Of a stretch of DNA of 64,000 bases, positions 9,129 through 21,375 are shown one piece after another. A model generated the notes under the pieces. That model worked only from the letters and a program-made list of their open reading frames with translations, ran no database searches and was not told the origin of the DNA. The position numbers and the translations under genes were made by a program. How positions within the stretch are numbered: position 1 is the stretch's first letter; every line of letters starts with the position of its first letter. The stretch spans positions 272,911-336,910 of the forward strand of contig MU006217.1 in assembly GCA_010093685.1 (NCBI GenBank), in the 5' to 3' direction. Origin of the DNA: Ophiobolus disseminans. Its lineage: Eukaryota; Ascomycota; Dothideomycetes; Pleosporales; Phaeosphaeriaceae.

Positions 9129-12100
9129 CTACTCTGATCAGCGCCCTACACATTTTCAAATGGCAGCGCGGTGCAAGGCTTACGAATGTCCTCAATGGAG
9201 GGAACCATGTCGCGCTATTGCTTCCTCTTCTCAAGACAGCACTCACTGCACCATCAACCGCTGTACCGTTCAACCCAATTTCGAGTCGGATCAAAGGCAA
9301 CAACCCTGTGGCACTACCACTTCCTGCATATTTGAGTCGGTTTTGAAAGGCACTCAATCGCCGTCTTGGTCTCTGCAAGACAGCGGACCTTTTCGTTGCG
9401 CTGTTGCTCATCGAGAGGAAGCGCTACAAGTTCCAGCGCAAGCGTGGAGGGTGACGAGACTGGGTGTCGGTATTCGGCTTGACGGGTCATGGACACGGAG
9501 AACGAGTAAAAAACCACGTAGTAGGCGATGAGTCTGTATAATGACAGTGAGCGGAGTTCTGTGTCGTCTCTCAACTGTGGTCTGTCCCCCTTGTCGCGGG
9601 TTACCTCTCAACGACATATGCCACAGGGAGGTTGGGGACATGTTTCAGTCCATCAGAAGAGAAAGAGAATCTGAAGTTATCGTCGACAACCAATTATGCC
9701 AGAAGAACGGAGGCCGGAGGTGTGCAGTCGGTCGATCGGACTTCTGATGATGATTGCGGCCAGCTGAGGTGAGGGATGCGGGAAAATTACCTGGGTACCG
9801 GTAAGCGATCCCACGTTTGATGGGGACCCGGACACTGCGCGTTGCGAATATGTAAAATTCCACAACTGGCTCCATGGACTCAACTGCAACTTAAGACTTT
9901 AGGCGCCCACGAATCTCGGTTTGATAACGCATTGGCTGTGCTTTGTTACCTAGGCAAAGTCGAGCAGGCTGCATTTGCAGCCCGTGAATTGCGAATAGCG
10001 GACCTCAGGCGATTGCCAACACATCCCTTAGGGAACAACGTACATTGATGGATCCAGCGCTATCCATGACCTTCCTATCATATTCGCTAAATTTTCGACT
10101 GCCCAGCTAATTCACCGACCTCGGAGCGTGTTGCCTCTCCAAAAAGAGCCAGACTTGTTTGGGTATATGCATATGCCACCGAAGAAACACTATCTTGGAA
10201 CGGGAGTCACAAACAAATCCGCTGGATAGATGGGATTTTATAATTGGGCTTGCTGTACTCACCACTATCTGCGGTAGACCCCACGAGATTTGGCCATGAA
10301 CCGCCTACTTGTTCACCTGCATAGAATCGAGCTATTGCTGCTGCTACCACTGCCACTACGAATCTGGCAGATCTTGCAAGCATAGCTCAGAAGATTTTCG
10401 GATGGTTGCATTGTCTAAAGTGATGCGGTGGCAATAATCGGGACATTAGGACGCACAGCTTTGGAGCTTGTCAAACGTAAGACTATACGTCACGCGATGG
10501 TGAACCCACAAGCCTGGGAAATCACATACCAAGGTATTCAGCGTCCATAAACACAATTGTGGCAAACAGTTTAGGTATTACAGACCCTGCCTAAAAGTGA
10601 GAATGATCAAACATCAAGTGATCAGTTGTTACACAATTGTTCATCAGACCTCGGGAGAATACGTCAGGCTCGCAAGTGAGCCCTTGTATGCGTGTACCAA
10701 GGAGCTCGTATATGGTGATACACCATTGTTGGCTAACGTGTACAATCATCTAGGTATTCAATTAGATAGATATTGTAATATGTTATGTTCTAGCACATAA
10801 AGACGTGTCTACCCTCCAATGCTTCTTGGATTTCCCCCAAAGTCTTTAGAGTGCTGTGGACCATACCAAGGTGTTAATCACTGGCTGAGCGATGTCTCAG
10901 AAATGAAGCATACGATACCGGAAACCCAGTCGATGTAGCAGACTGTTACGTAGTTGTGTCACAATCGATTATAAGTTACACATTGCAAATTGAGGCGATA
11001 GGGAAATATGTGACTGCGGTCTTCAACTGTTGACAACTTTGTCCTGCAACATGCCCGTGAGTTCCGTTCGTTTCTCACACGCCCTCCACCAATGCTGCCA
11101 TTATGTTTTTTGACGATTTTCTGCCGGTGCGCTTCCAATCTGTCTATGGCATGCATCCATCGCCTAGCCATCGCATGATTCCTTGCTCTCGACGAGCGGA
11201 TTGAGAGGTATGATTTGTATAGCCGGATTTAAAAGTCTTCAGGTGTTTGTGATAAGAACGTGTTGGACATTGTCGTAGTCGGCGAGGAAAGGCGGGCGTG
11301 TAGCATGTGCACGTTGAGGGAGTGATGAATCGTAAAGGACGAGAATCGACCTTCGACGCCAACGTCGTCGTTAGGCAAGGCAGCGCGCGATTCGAACATG
11401 ACTTTCTAGCATGTAAATCATCTGAGAATGCTCCGATCGTTCGACTGAGCAATGCCTGTTGGTGTGCTAGCTCTCAGAAATGAGGTTGACCAATATTTTG
11501 CACGCTGTCCCATTCTTTATCTTAGAGGCTACCTCCAAAGCTGTCGTTATCGGTTGGGGAAGCGGAAGACGATTCGATCGTCGGCACGTGGTCTGGTGGC
11601 TTGTCTCGGTGCCTGAGGTTCGTGATATTCACCATTGTTAGGTGGTACCGCCCTGCCACACCCTCCCACACCCTCCCGCTTATACATACTTGCCCGTGCC
11701 TCAAAGAGATGTTAGCAAGCCCCTCTTCAGGGCTTCATCGAGGCGGGGTACGATAACAGCCATAGTCGGCGATTAAACCATAGTCAGTCGTGTGGGAGCA
11801 TCTGCAACGACCCATATCTCCAGGGCCAAGAGACGGAATGCGATGGTTGGGCAACTGTTACTGCACCCGTGGGTGGTCCGAGAATGCGAGCGGCGGATGG
11901 ATGAGACTCGAACGCGCTCAAGTAATGGGCAAGGCAGATATACTGAGTGTTAAGACGAGGAGATGCGGTGGTGGAGCGAATCCGCATGTGGGTCTAGCGT
12001 TTCGCGGCTGCAGGGTCCTCGCACGTGCTTCAGTTCTGCGCGTCCGAAACAACATGAAAGTTGACCACCGTCAAATTGGATCCATCACCACACGCCGTGC

Positions 12101-12831
12101 CGGAATAGCCAAAACAAAGTTCATATATCATCTCATAAGTAGTCAGATAATATCCCAACTTTCAGACATCGATTCCCACGCCGTTGATGCATGTTGCTGG
12201 AGTAATTGACGCGCTGGCTCGAACATGTGTACGCCACAAGCGCACACCGTGAAGACGTCGAAATCGCACACTTTGCCATCCATTGTGTTTTCTCGAGAAG
12301 CCAAGACGGTATTCAAACCATTCCGCACAAGCTGCTTTACTTGATTCCGAAACGGAAGGCCGCTCTGCGCGCGCGCGCGCGCTCTTCGCACTGCCACGCC
12401 AGCACACCGTCAAACCTTGGAAGTGTCGCAATGCCACGATCAGCCGTCGAAACTATAAGAAAGATGGTCCAAACGACGAAAACAATAGTCCAAACATTCC
12501 TTTACTGTCAAAATAGGATTCCGTCACTGTTTCGGCCGGGCTGTATTGTTTCAAGCGCTTACAGCACTTCACCATTCACACCCCGCCATCTATTAAGATT
12601 ACAGCTGATCGTTAGACAGCGCAGCTATGAAATTGGCCACAGTATCTCATTTTCTGATCTTCATCTCGATCTCTCGACTCCCTCGTATGAAATTTCGCTG
12701 CTACCCGCTAGCAAGTGAAGAAGTCATACAACCACTAGTGTTACATCCAATGAAAGAGAATTGTAGCAAACAAGTAGCGTGTTTGAGTGTTGGAAAACAC
12801 AGGTAGCACGTCTGTAAGTTGCTACCTAGGG
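9129..12831. other. Gene-poor region with a short GC repeat
   Basis: A minus-strand open frame at 9314-9574 has protein-like composition and may be an upstream exon of the zinc-ribbon segment. A perfect GC dinucleotide run of eight units lies at 12367-12382. Plus-strand open frames between 11790 and 12718 show no family resemblance. No transposon ends or RNA genes were recognised. Confidence 0.4.
12367..12382. repeat. GC dinucleotide microsatellite
   Basis: Eight perfect GC units in otherwise ordinary sequence. The run can form alternative helical structure, but no functional link is visible. Confidence 0.8.
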
Positions 12832-15261
12832 CTATTGTATGAGGAATGGATCTGGTTCTAGTTCGATATCATCTTCGATCTATCAGTCACGTTTGTGCGG
12901 GTATAGGTAAGCTCAGATCTTACCTTCAAAATCGCCTGAAACATTTCGTCGCCATCCACGGCGGTGTAGCCTTCTGCGAAGAAACTTTGCTACATGTTCA
13001 GGATGCGCTATAATAGCGACAAAAAATCGGAGGGCAATCAGAAGTATAACAATGCAGATAAAGAAGCTTCTGGGGTTCCGATTGAACGAAAAAATGGCCC
13101 GTTCCGCACCAAAATATTGAAGTGCTATTGCAAATGGAGTAGTGAACAAGAGTATCTGGACGTGGTCAGACGGAACGGACTTCACATGCGGGTATGATCC
13201 AATACCTCAACGCTAACTCGCGTAGTCTGGCTAGTTTCCTGTGCTGCTTTTTGGTTCTCGCATGCAGCTTCTGTGCTTCGACGATTCAGATGCTGGATAT
13301 CGCGGCTGATAACACTGGTACTGAGATGGACTACGTGCGCTTGTCGGTTGAGGTCGTAGCTCTCGGTGTTCAAGCGATTGCTTTCGAGATTGAGCTTGTT
13401 ACTCTCGAAATTCAGTCGGTTGCCTTCAAGAACTAGGCGGTTACTTTCGAAGCCCATGTACCGATCCAACTATGTGTCTTGTTAACGTGAGCAACGCAGG
13501 GATAACCATAAAGGCTTACTGTGCGTGCCGATAGCTTGGAGCTTCTGTCAAGTAAGACGAGTCTATGCTCCAGATCGCTGAGGATTTCGAAGGATTCCTT
13601 TATCAGGTGCATTGTTCGCGTTGCTTTGGAGTCGGTGATGTCCGAGAAAAAGCCCTTATCGCCAGAGGGGCTACTGAAACGGCTCCAGGCTCGAAGCGCC
13701 GGTCGTAGATAGCCATGGAGCTCGTTGAGAAGATGAACCGTTTGCATATTCCAGTGTAGTAGCTTCTCCATGTGTCCTGGATCGTGGCTTTGGGGACCAC
13801 GTGATAGTATGAGACCATGTCTTCGTTCCTAAACACTATCAGCAATTGAATGAACAGAAGAGTTCACAGATCTTACTTGGTTTTCCACACTCTTCTCCAC
13901 CTTGTAGACTAGATATTCCCACTTGCTTACGATCAAGCGAAGTCGGAGCTTCACAACTCTCAGCCAGTATTCTCTTGGATCATAAATGGGTATGTTAGCG
14001 TCAAGAACCTCATCTGAGTCGTCTGACGCAAACAAATCGACTTCTCCCTCGTCCTCGTCTTCGGCAAAATCTGTGTCTACGCTGCCCTCGATTTCATCTT
14101 CCTCGTTCTCTGTCCCATCCTCATCAACAGTATTGTTCGCAAAGGCGTAGCCCACCCACTGCACATTGTCTGAGCCGCATATCATTACCGAGATGTGCGC
14201 TCTTTGTAAGCAATAACGGGAAAGAGATCCTTGAGTAGACATGATGTTAAGGAACGACACGTCAGAAAGAACAGTGCCTGTCTCGTGGTTTGTTCTTGAC
14301 ATGCAAGTCATCGATTCGCCATCTACTTCGCGAAGTTCGAGATAAGGGAGATGAAATTCCAACCAAAAGGTTGGGTAGCCCGACTAAAGGTTTGTAAGTC
14401 AAAGAGCGTTCAAGTTGGCATCAGCCAGAGGATGGTCAGACCGCGTACCGGCATATGTACTCTGAGTGAGGTAGCAAAGGAGATGTGCTTCACTACAGCA
14501 TCTCTTAGAGCATCCACTTGGTAGTCAGATACGGTCTCTGCCATTGTTGAAATGAAATCTGGGGTAACACGAGTGAGGTATCTGCGAAATTGTCAGTCAG
14601 AAAGGATACATCTTCTTAAACGCACATGGCGAACTTGTTTCCCGTCCAAAGTATTTGACAGCCTATACCCCATGCTTGATAGAAAGTGTTACTCACATCA
14701 AGCGTCTGTGGACATCAGGATGACCGTGTAGATGGAAGCGCTACTCATATTAGCTCCAGATCTCAGGTTGCAAGTCCGTCATACCGGTTTTGTCAGTGCG
14801 GCACATAATTCGCGTGCAGTCAGCCATCTAGGATAAACTCTACTGCGTCCTGTGTGGGCTTCCCTATCGTCCAGCCAAGCTCTGGCTTGGCCAGCCTGCG
14901 TCGGACATTGTGAACATTTTTTGTCACTGCAGAAGTTCTTCACTACCTCCGATATCCAATGGTGCTTGGGACTTCCAGATCCTCGTAGGAAGATGTCTAG
15001 GAGGTCTCCATCAGCCCCAACAATATCTCGCCAAGTTTCGACAAAAGGCTGCTCATTTAGGGACCGGATATTAGAAAAGTCTGGATACCACCGCTTCCCG
15101 TATTTTCCAGGACTGTAATCATCCATGCGTGTGCTGGAAGACCAACTGTTCTGAGCTCTGACAGGGTTTCTCAGTCGGATATTGGACCTAGGCTGGGATC
15201 TGACCTCGGAATATAACCGGGCTGCGGAATGCATGAATCCAAACAGACGATTGGGGTTCAA
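12832..15261 (-). CDS. Uncharacterised membrane/coiled-coil family protein, copy B
   Basis: Eight exons: 15261-14785, 14740-14697, 14581-14449, 14383-13877, 13828-13520, 13469-13206, 13155-12924 and 12857-12832. Phases agree throughout and give 663 residues. The block order is the same as in copy A: RWYPDFSNIR, AWLDDREAHTGR, RRLIYLTRVTPDF, WLEFHLPYLELRE, an acidic linker, DANIPIYDPREYW, FFSDITDSKA and a coiled coil. The two C-terminal hydrophobic segments (TTPFAIALQYF; FFICIVILLIALRFF) flank FNRNPRSFF. The coiled coil contains a striking seven-residue repeat of the form ESNRLNL. Copy B has one extra intron (13156-13205) just before the membrane segments, while the first four introns share phase and position with copy A. 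This indicates an old duplication with both copies still open. The start could also be the internal methionine of MDDYSP. The function is unknown. Confidence 0.75.
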
Positions 15262-18200
15262 GCTTATTTCCCTTCAGAAGTGTAGACACCGGTTGATTGA
15301 ATCCTTCGTACGCATGGATAGTTCCAAGGTTGAGTCGATTATCACCAATGACTAGATAGTCAGTCAATGATGTGGATTCCAAGATTGGTGACAATCGCCG
15401 CAGTTTTCCACGTACACAGTTTGGCGGGTTGAGTATGGTCCAAATACGGAAAATGGTCGCTCGCTCTGATAGTAGTGTAGGACGCAGGATTGTGGACTGT
15501 GAAAAGGGTCGTTTGCACCATAAACTTCCATACGTTCCCGTTACAACTTAGTCACCGGCCTGCTTTCCAATCGAACAGCTATTCTGCACATTCCCGGAAG
15601 CAAACCACCATAGGTATTGGCGAGTTTTGAATGGTGTTGGCCACGTTGCGTTCGAGTTGCCATGCTGCGGTCATAACCGCACTGGAAGGCGTTTCTGATG
15701 GCGTTCTTGTAATTTGGGCTGCGTAGTTGTGGCCAGTAGCATACAGAGCGGGGATATCTACCCTCCCTGTCCCCTAATATGCGGTCAACGCGACATTGTC
15801 AATTCGCCGAAATAGTAACAAGGCGGAACACTTACAGGATGAGAGCACCCAAGAGTAAGCTTCAGCCTTGCTAAGTGTCTGGTTGGGTATCAATGCGTCT
15901 TACTTGCATGATAGCCATTTGCCTAGTTGCCCTCTACAAATTGAGGGATTCAGATCACGATGCCCGCAGTCCGGTAGTCGGTTGCGCACTCAGTATCTCC
16001 AAGCAGAGTGTACTGACAAGACTAGTCAACGATTTGATCACCCAACCTTTTCCCGGTCACAACACGCCGACTCTAAATCCAATAACCGCTCTGGTCACAG
16101 CTCTAACAGCCTTCTCTGTCGTGTACACGACAGATTCCGGCCCAAGAGTGTGAAGCCACGTCGCCCGGCACCATATTCGTTCCTGTGACAGTCTGGTCTA
16201 CGCCTGACGTGGCGTGTAACGGTTTCTCGACCGGAATAGGGCTGTACACGATCAATCATACATACCGTATGATTGCACGTATAGTGCGCATCACTTCGGA
16301 GGTTGAGAAGATGTTGACATAATGATTACTCAACCATCTCTATAGCGCATTTGCTTAAATCTAAGACATCCAGTGAAAATTCGGGTTCGACGTGTAGAGA
16401 CAATTGAAGAGTAAGGTAAGACGAATCGTATGTTACTAAGGGCGACGTACGAGGTATCAACGCCTGGTTCATCAAAAGCAAGTAAAGTTGCACACTATCG
16501 TATCGGCGCTAATGACTTGCATGAAGTCCTCCGCGGGGCGAGCTTTGATTCGTTGACCCATGGACCACGTGCCTTCCTTTTCCGCCACGGAAGGGAGATA
16601 GGTCATGCGCTTGCCACTTGACAATTTATATCTTGGTAGGACATCGGAAGCGTTATGGGGCTGAACGTAGATGCTTCCGCTGGTCTTGAAAGGCAGATGC
16701 CTCATCAGTCTATATCAAAATCCGTAGAGCTTCCGTTACAGACCAAAGAGTGCCGTTGTCGAGTGGATCGTATTATAGTTTATAGCGGTGGAAAAGGAAG
16801 ATTCTAAGAATTTTGTGAGCATGATAGTTTTTCAGTTACATGTACACAAGAGACTGACATAGCACTAGTTCTTGGGGTCTGCGGTGACAACAAGCGTCTA
16901 GTTGGCCCTCTCTCACCATCGCAAGAGCGATAGCTTTGCGCTTCGAGTAATCCGAATGTTGTAATCGCCTTGTTGTAGATAGGCGGACATGTATGATGAA
17001 CAGCACTGAGCACATCCGTGGCCGCGACGATTCGTTGACCGTCAGTTTTCAACGAGCTAGAATTATGAGGAGGATGCACACTGTTGTGCGCTCGAATAAG
17101 CTCATGACCTATTTCATAGGGACTTTGCTTATTTGGCAATCTCCACAACGCGGGTGTGGGGTCTGGCATGCAGGACAATAGTTTGTTCGATATGGGATGG
17201 GCCTGGTTCCGCATTGACACTACTAGAGTTAGTGAAAAGTCATCTTGTCCCCGAGAGCGATCACTTACACATGTCCATACATACGTATGCTTCTTTCCTT
17301 TTGCCTACTCCCCTCAGTCAAATGTTCTTCTTCACCCCAAAGTTCCCTCTAAGCCACCTACCACTATTCGAATAATTACATCTAGCAGATCTGCAGGTAG
17401 CAACAAACCTTCGAGCGGCGTCGAGAAGCCATCGATACCCGCGCGTCTTTGTTTGGTCCCGAGGAAATTGTGAGGGCTGCATTGTTTAGTTCTTCTGCTG
17501 CTACGTTGTCCCAAGACACAGTTGTCCCTATGTAGCTCGGCGCTGCAGTAGCGATGTTTGCCGTATGAAATTGTTGCGTAATCGTATGGATGCATCGAGC
17601 TTCTTGGCGATTGACGTGATTGATTTGTTGGTTTGTGATTTGGGTTGATGGCTTATCAGACGGAGTTTGACGTTCAAAGGTAAGAGGAGTACCTAGAAGA
17701 AGCTGCGATTATTGGTGGGAAGCGGGTCCAGCTAAAGCCCAATGCGATCAATTGCAGAGATGAGGAATAGGTACGCGGTAAGAGCTTCGGAGACAGGAGT
17801 CAAGAAGATCTGACCCTGCCCAGGTGTGCTTCCCCCTTGCGCACGGTTCACAAAGAGTTTAAGGCAAGACCTAGCGATGCCCTCCAAGGTTGCTGTCGTA
17901 CACTTGTACAATCTCGTACTGCAGGTCTTCGATCGCCAGCTTCACTAGGCCCTTCCTAATGATGCAGTTTTCGCACCGAGCTGAACCACAAGAAGGGTAG
18001 CTGCTGCTACGGTAGGAAAGCTTGGAAGTCCGACGCAACCGCAATGGCACTAGGTTCCATTAGGAAGCGTCGTGGGGTGGCTGATTGTTTGTGGACCCAA
18101 AGACTTGCGCATTGCCAGACGCATATGTTGTTCTTCCGAGGTTCTTTGCTAGTTCTTGGTAAATCATGCGTTGATTTTGCCCGAAAGAACCCTACTCATG

Positions 18201-19472
18201 TCCACATACGATCGCTTGAAGCACTTTAGTTTCTGCCCGTCGACGTCGTTGCGACGCCGGTTTTCGAGGCTGTTTGGGACGGGAGTACGATCACGATGCA
18301 GTTTGTGCTTCTGTTGCCAATTGGCCGTCCAAAGTTTTGGGGATCGCGATGAACACAATACCAAGCGGAGCTGTGTACAGTCGTGGAGTGCTAGACCAAC
18401 AAGGGTAACATAGAAGCACTCGAGTATAGGACAGGTCGTTGGATGTGAGATAGACTCGAAACTCCTGTGAACTTGAATGAAGAGAATGTGGATTGATTGC
18501 TTGCGAACTATATTCGAGTTGGGGCTCAGGATCCTTGGGAGCACAGACGCTGATTGGCTCTACTCAAGCTCGACGCTTATTGGCCAAAAGAAGTGTCGCA
18601 CTTACGTGATCGCTGATTAGCCACTTGTTCATTAGCCACACTCGTTTCTTCTCCCTCCTCTGCCTACACTCCTACTCCTCTAACTCTAACTATACTCTGA
18701 CTATACTAGTTTGCTAGTAAAGAGCATTTGCAAAGGCTTACGCTCCTTTGCTGCTTCGCAGGCCAATGACGTTCACGAGCTGTCAGACGTTTATATGTTT
18801 AGTGAGACGAGATGACATATTCCGCTGCCGTTTTGGCAAACCCATGACCGCATGCAGGTGTGGGGTTCAACCAGCTCCTCCCGTTTTTATTTGAACCACA
18901 CATGCATCACCTGGAAACAGGTAAAGATCGACCTATACTCGGACTGATGAATACCTGGCACGGACCTTTTAAGGGCGTAGTGCGCCAAAGCACGAACTTG
19001 CGGGAGTAACCTACCTAGATTTCACGGTGTTACAAACCTTTGAAGCCAGACCGCCAAATTCTGCGTTCTTTAGACCTCTCACCGCTTTCAGCATTGCGAC
19101 GACACTTGGACATGGAACACCCACGAGTAGGTATGATTGCCTACGATATCCCGACCTTGTACGTCACCACAGTCAAGCCGGTCAGTTGTCAAGTTTGGAA
19201 GATTGCTGTATCTTGTTCGTTGATGATCCTTCTATGTACGAAATTCAATATACGAAAGCTAAAACCTCCCCACTAACAAATTGCATAAACACAGTGTGCC
19301 TTCTTTAAACTCGCATCGCATTGAGTAGCCACTACGAAGTAAAGTTCGTGGCTAAGGCGCTTACATAAGATAGCTGAGTAAGCTAACAAGAGGTGGCCTG
19401 TGCGTAATCATTTGTGATTGACGCGATAACTCAATGGCGGCCTTCTTGTTCGTGAGAGGTGTTGCAACACCC
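15262..19472. other. Gene-poor region
   Basis: This is the 5' flank of copy B and beyond. One weak candidate small secreted protein lies at 15893-16153 and is listed separately. A short inverted repeat (GCAAAGG at 18730-18736, CCTTTGC at 18745-18751) sits in a pyrimidine-rich stretch that could be a mobile-element remnant, but no terminal repeats or transposase were found. The remaining open frames have no recognisable content. Confidence 0.4.
15893..16153 (+). CDS. Weak candidate small secreted protein
   Basis: An 86-residue frame starts MRLTCMIAICLVALYKL, which could serve as a signal peptide or membrane anchor. The rest has a few hydroxylated and hydrophobic stretches and no recognised motif, and only two cysteines in the whole frame. 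A short secreted protein is plausible in a gene-poor stretch of a fungal genome, but the frame may be chance. There is no splice or homology support. Confidence 0.15.
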   Translation: MRLTCMIAICLVALYKLRDSDHDARSPVVGCALSISKQSVLTRLVNDLITQPFPGHNTPTLNPITALVTALTAFSVVYTTDSGPRV

Positions 19473-19954
19473 TCAGTGGAGTATGTCGTGAATCCTACTG
19501 CACCTTACTGGGACTTTCGTGAGTGTGCAATTTCCGCAACGTCCGTTTCCGCACCCAGGACATACAGCGTTCCTGTAAGGGATTGAAGTTTTCCCACAAT
19601 AACAACATTGCCAGACGTAAGTATGTTTTTTCTTCGCCTACACGTGTAAGTGAATGCTAGTGCGGGAAGTTTGCAATAACTGACCAGAGTGATATAGGGA
19701 ACGTTCGAATGCCCCAAAGCTCGAAAGCTTGCCGAAGCGCCCGGTTGTCCATAGACACAGTCGTCGTCGATACCCGATCTGTCAGGCGCACGCTGCCAGC
19801 CCCGTTTCAACTCTTCATACCCAAGCTGATAATGGGTGGGACCACTATTAAGAAGCCAACCCTGTCTTGAAAGAATCGAGTCGTCCCTGCCAACAAAGTC
19901 TAGTCCATCATGTTCTGGCCACAATTGACCATGGCTTGGTATATTCGGGGCCAT
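19473..19954 (-). CDS. Candidate zinc-ribbon-like protein, copy 2
   Basis: Two exons, 19954-19685 and 19637-19473, with a 47-nt intron (GTCAGT...GTGTAG), give 144 residues. Exon 1 is unrecognised (GPTHYQLGYEELKRGW is typical). Exon 2 encodes a cysteine-rich module with VWQCCYCG, VCPGCGNGRC and GNCTLTKV. This matches the 8991-9128 segment almost position for position at both DNA and protein level. The donor GTCAGT is slightly weak, and the true start may lie in further upstream exons, since open minus-strand frames continue to 20297. The conserved cysteine spacing argues for a zinc-binding fold. The role is unknown. In another frame the same DNA reads as a different peptide, but only this frame keeps the cysteines in both copies. 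Confidence 0.5.
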
Positions 19955-21375
19955 CGAAGTTGCCTTGCATACACAAGGCCAGCTCTCTTGCGTTGAGATG
20001 CAGCACTGATGTCGATCAAAGATCTTGGTCGCAGTGTAAGAAGTGCTTCCGGAGATGATGGACGCGACAGCGATGTTCTGGAATTAATATACCTACATCT
20101 CTCGTAAGCTTTGTGTCGCGGTACTGACGAGATCTCCAGTCTGAGTCCTGACGGAATCCGTCGCAAGCACAGTTTGCGATGTCAACAGACCCCCACGCCA
20201 ACGCTAAGCGATCACGATATCCACCATAGTTATCAACTGGCCATCGGAAAACCCTGTTCCAAACATGCTGACTTTCTTTGGTGTCGGGGCGTTGCAATGA
20301 ACGTGTTGTGGCAGGAGAAAGCGGAGTGTACCTTTCGATCCCGAACTTCTGAGGGCTGGTCTTACCTAGGCACCTTGCGTCTTGGCAGGGATAATTTTCT
20401 GTGACAACAGCAGTCCACCGTCACTCTATGAGCTGGAAGTAAGGATTCGCATGATCTTGAAAAGCAATTGGGACCTGAAGATTCGCGCCTATTTGTATAG
20501 CTTGAGCCCTGCTACCACGGCCTCCCCCTGGCTTGCGGAGAACACACTAGCGGCTAACGATCGGGAAGCATATGCACCTTGCGTGTGCTTTGTTACGCAT
20601 CCTGTGCAGCCCATCACGGCCGTAAGCCATTTCGGTGGAAGTGTGGTTTGCAGTATATCAGTATATACACTTCCCGCGTGGTCACTGTACGACAATCCAA
20701 AGAATTTACCCCTCTGAGGGTATCTCTCCGTCCCTCTCGCGTCAACCCAATTTCATCATTTTCCTCTCCTCCATAACGACGATATTCCGAAACTGCCTAC
20801 CACTCGAGCCATTTAAATACAAAGCTGCAGAACACTGTTCAGGGCAGGTGGAGTCATATCTCGCGTATGAGTAGAATGCACCACCGGACCTGTCCGGAGA
20901 CTCTCACGATGTCCTTGAAGCTGTTGACGTTTGGTTTGAAGCTCAGGACAAGATTTGACAATGTCATTTCGAGCACAATGTCATGTCGAGCACATTGTTT
21001 CTTCGTGGAGGTTCACAGTGAGTGGTATGTGCGAGACTCTAAACCCGCCTAAAAGGATATCATGGAACAAGCGGTGATTGTCGCGGTGTTGGAGCCCAAG
21101 TTTAGGATGCCAGGGACGTTATGGGCAAGGGCGTTCGATACAGAGTTTGTTCGGGAGCCTGACACAGAGCCGTCCACGGGTATTTATTACTCTCCCAGTC
21201 TGGAATTCGGCTTGACAGGCGGGTGAGCTTCCGCAAGACGCTGGCACATACTTTATCTTAATCTTTTGGGGGCAATACAATAATCGACTAAAACTACCCA
21301 ATGCTTGGCACTCGTGTGAAGCAGGAGCCCCAAGCTACCACATTCCATCCATCAAGCTCTAGTTGCACGCCCACC
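19955..21375. other. Intergenic, possible upstream exons of the zinc-ribbon gene
   Basis: Minus-strand frames at 20297-20016 and 20166-19900 have protein-like composition and could be upstream exons of copy 2, but no consistent splice path was found. From about 20700 onward the sequence is the 5' flank of the M20 peptidase. An in-frame ATG at 21301 would add 25 residues before the signal peptide and is considered less likely. Confidence 0.4.

Noticed and set aside
11385..11400. B-box-like GTTCGAATC on the minus strand
   Set aside because: The flanking bases do not form a T stem, and no anticodon arm or acceptor lies at the proper distance.
14697..14740. Apparent one-base frameshift in exon 2 of copy B
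   Set aside because: On recounting, the exon is 44 nt and ends CGCTTGAT, the same phase as the 44-nt exon in copy A. There is no frameshift.
18730..18751. Short inverted repeat as a transposon end
   Set aside because: Only seven bases per arm, without a second copy, target-site duplication or coding remnant.
18860..18875. B-box-like GGTTCAACC on the plus strand
   Set aside because: No five-pair T stem and no upstream tRNA arms, even allowing an intron.
19580..19640. Frame reading EKTYLRLAML shared with the 9.1 kb region
   Set aside because: The alternative frame keeps eight matching cysteine/glycine positions in both copies and reads on to a matching TKV end, so it is the coding one.
21301..21375. 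Upstream ATG for the M20 peptidase
   Set aside because: It would place 25 polar residues before a clear signal peptide. The second ATG fits a secreted enzyme.
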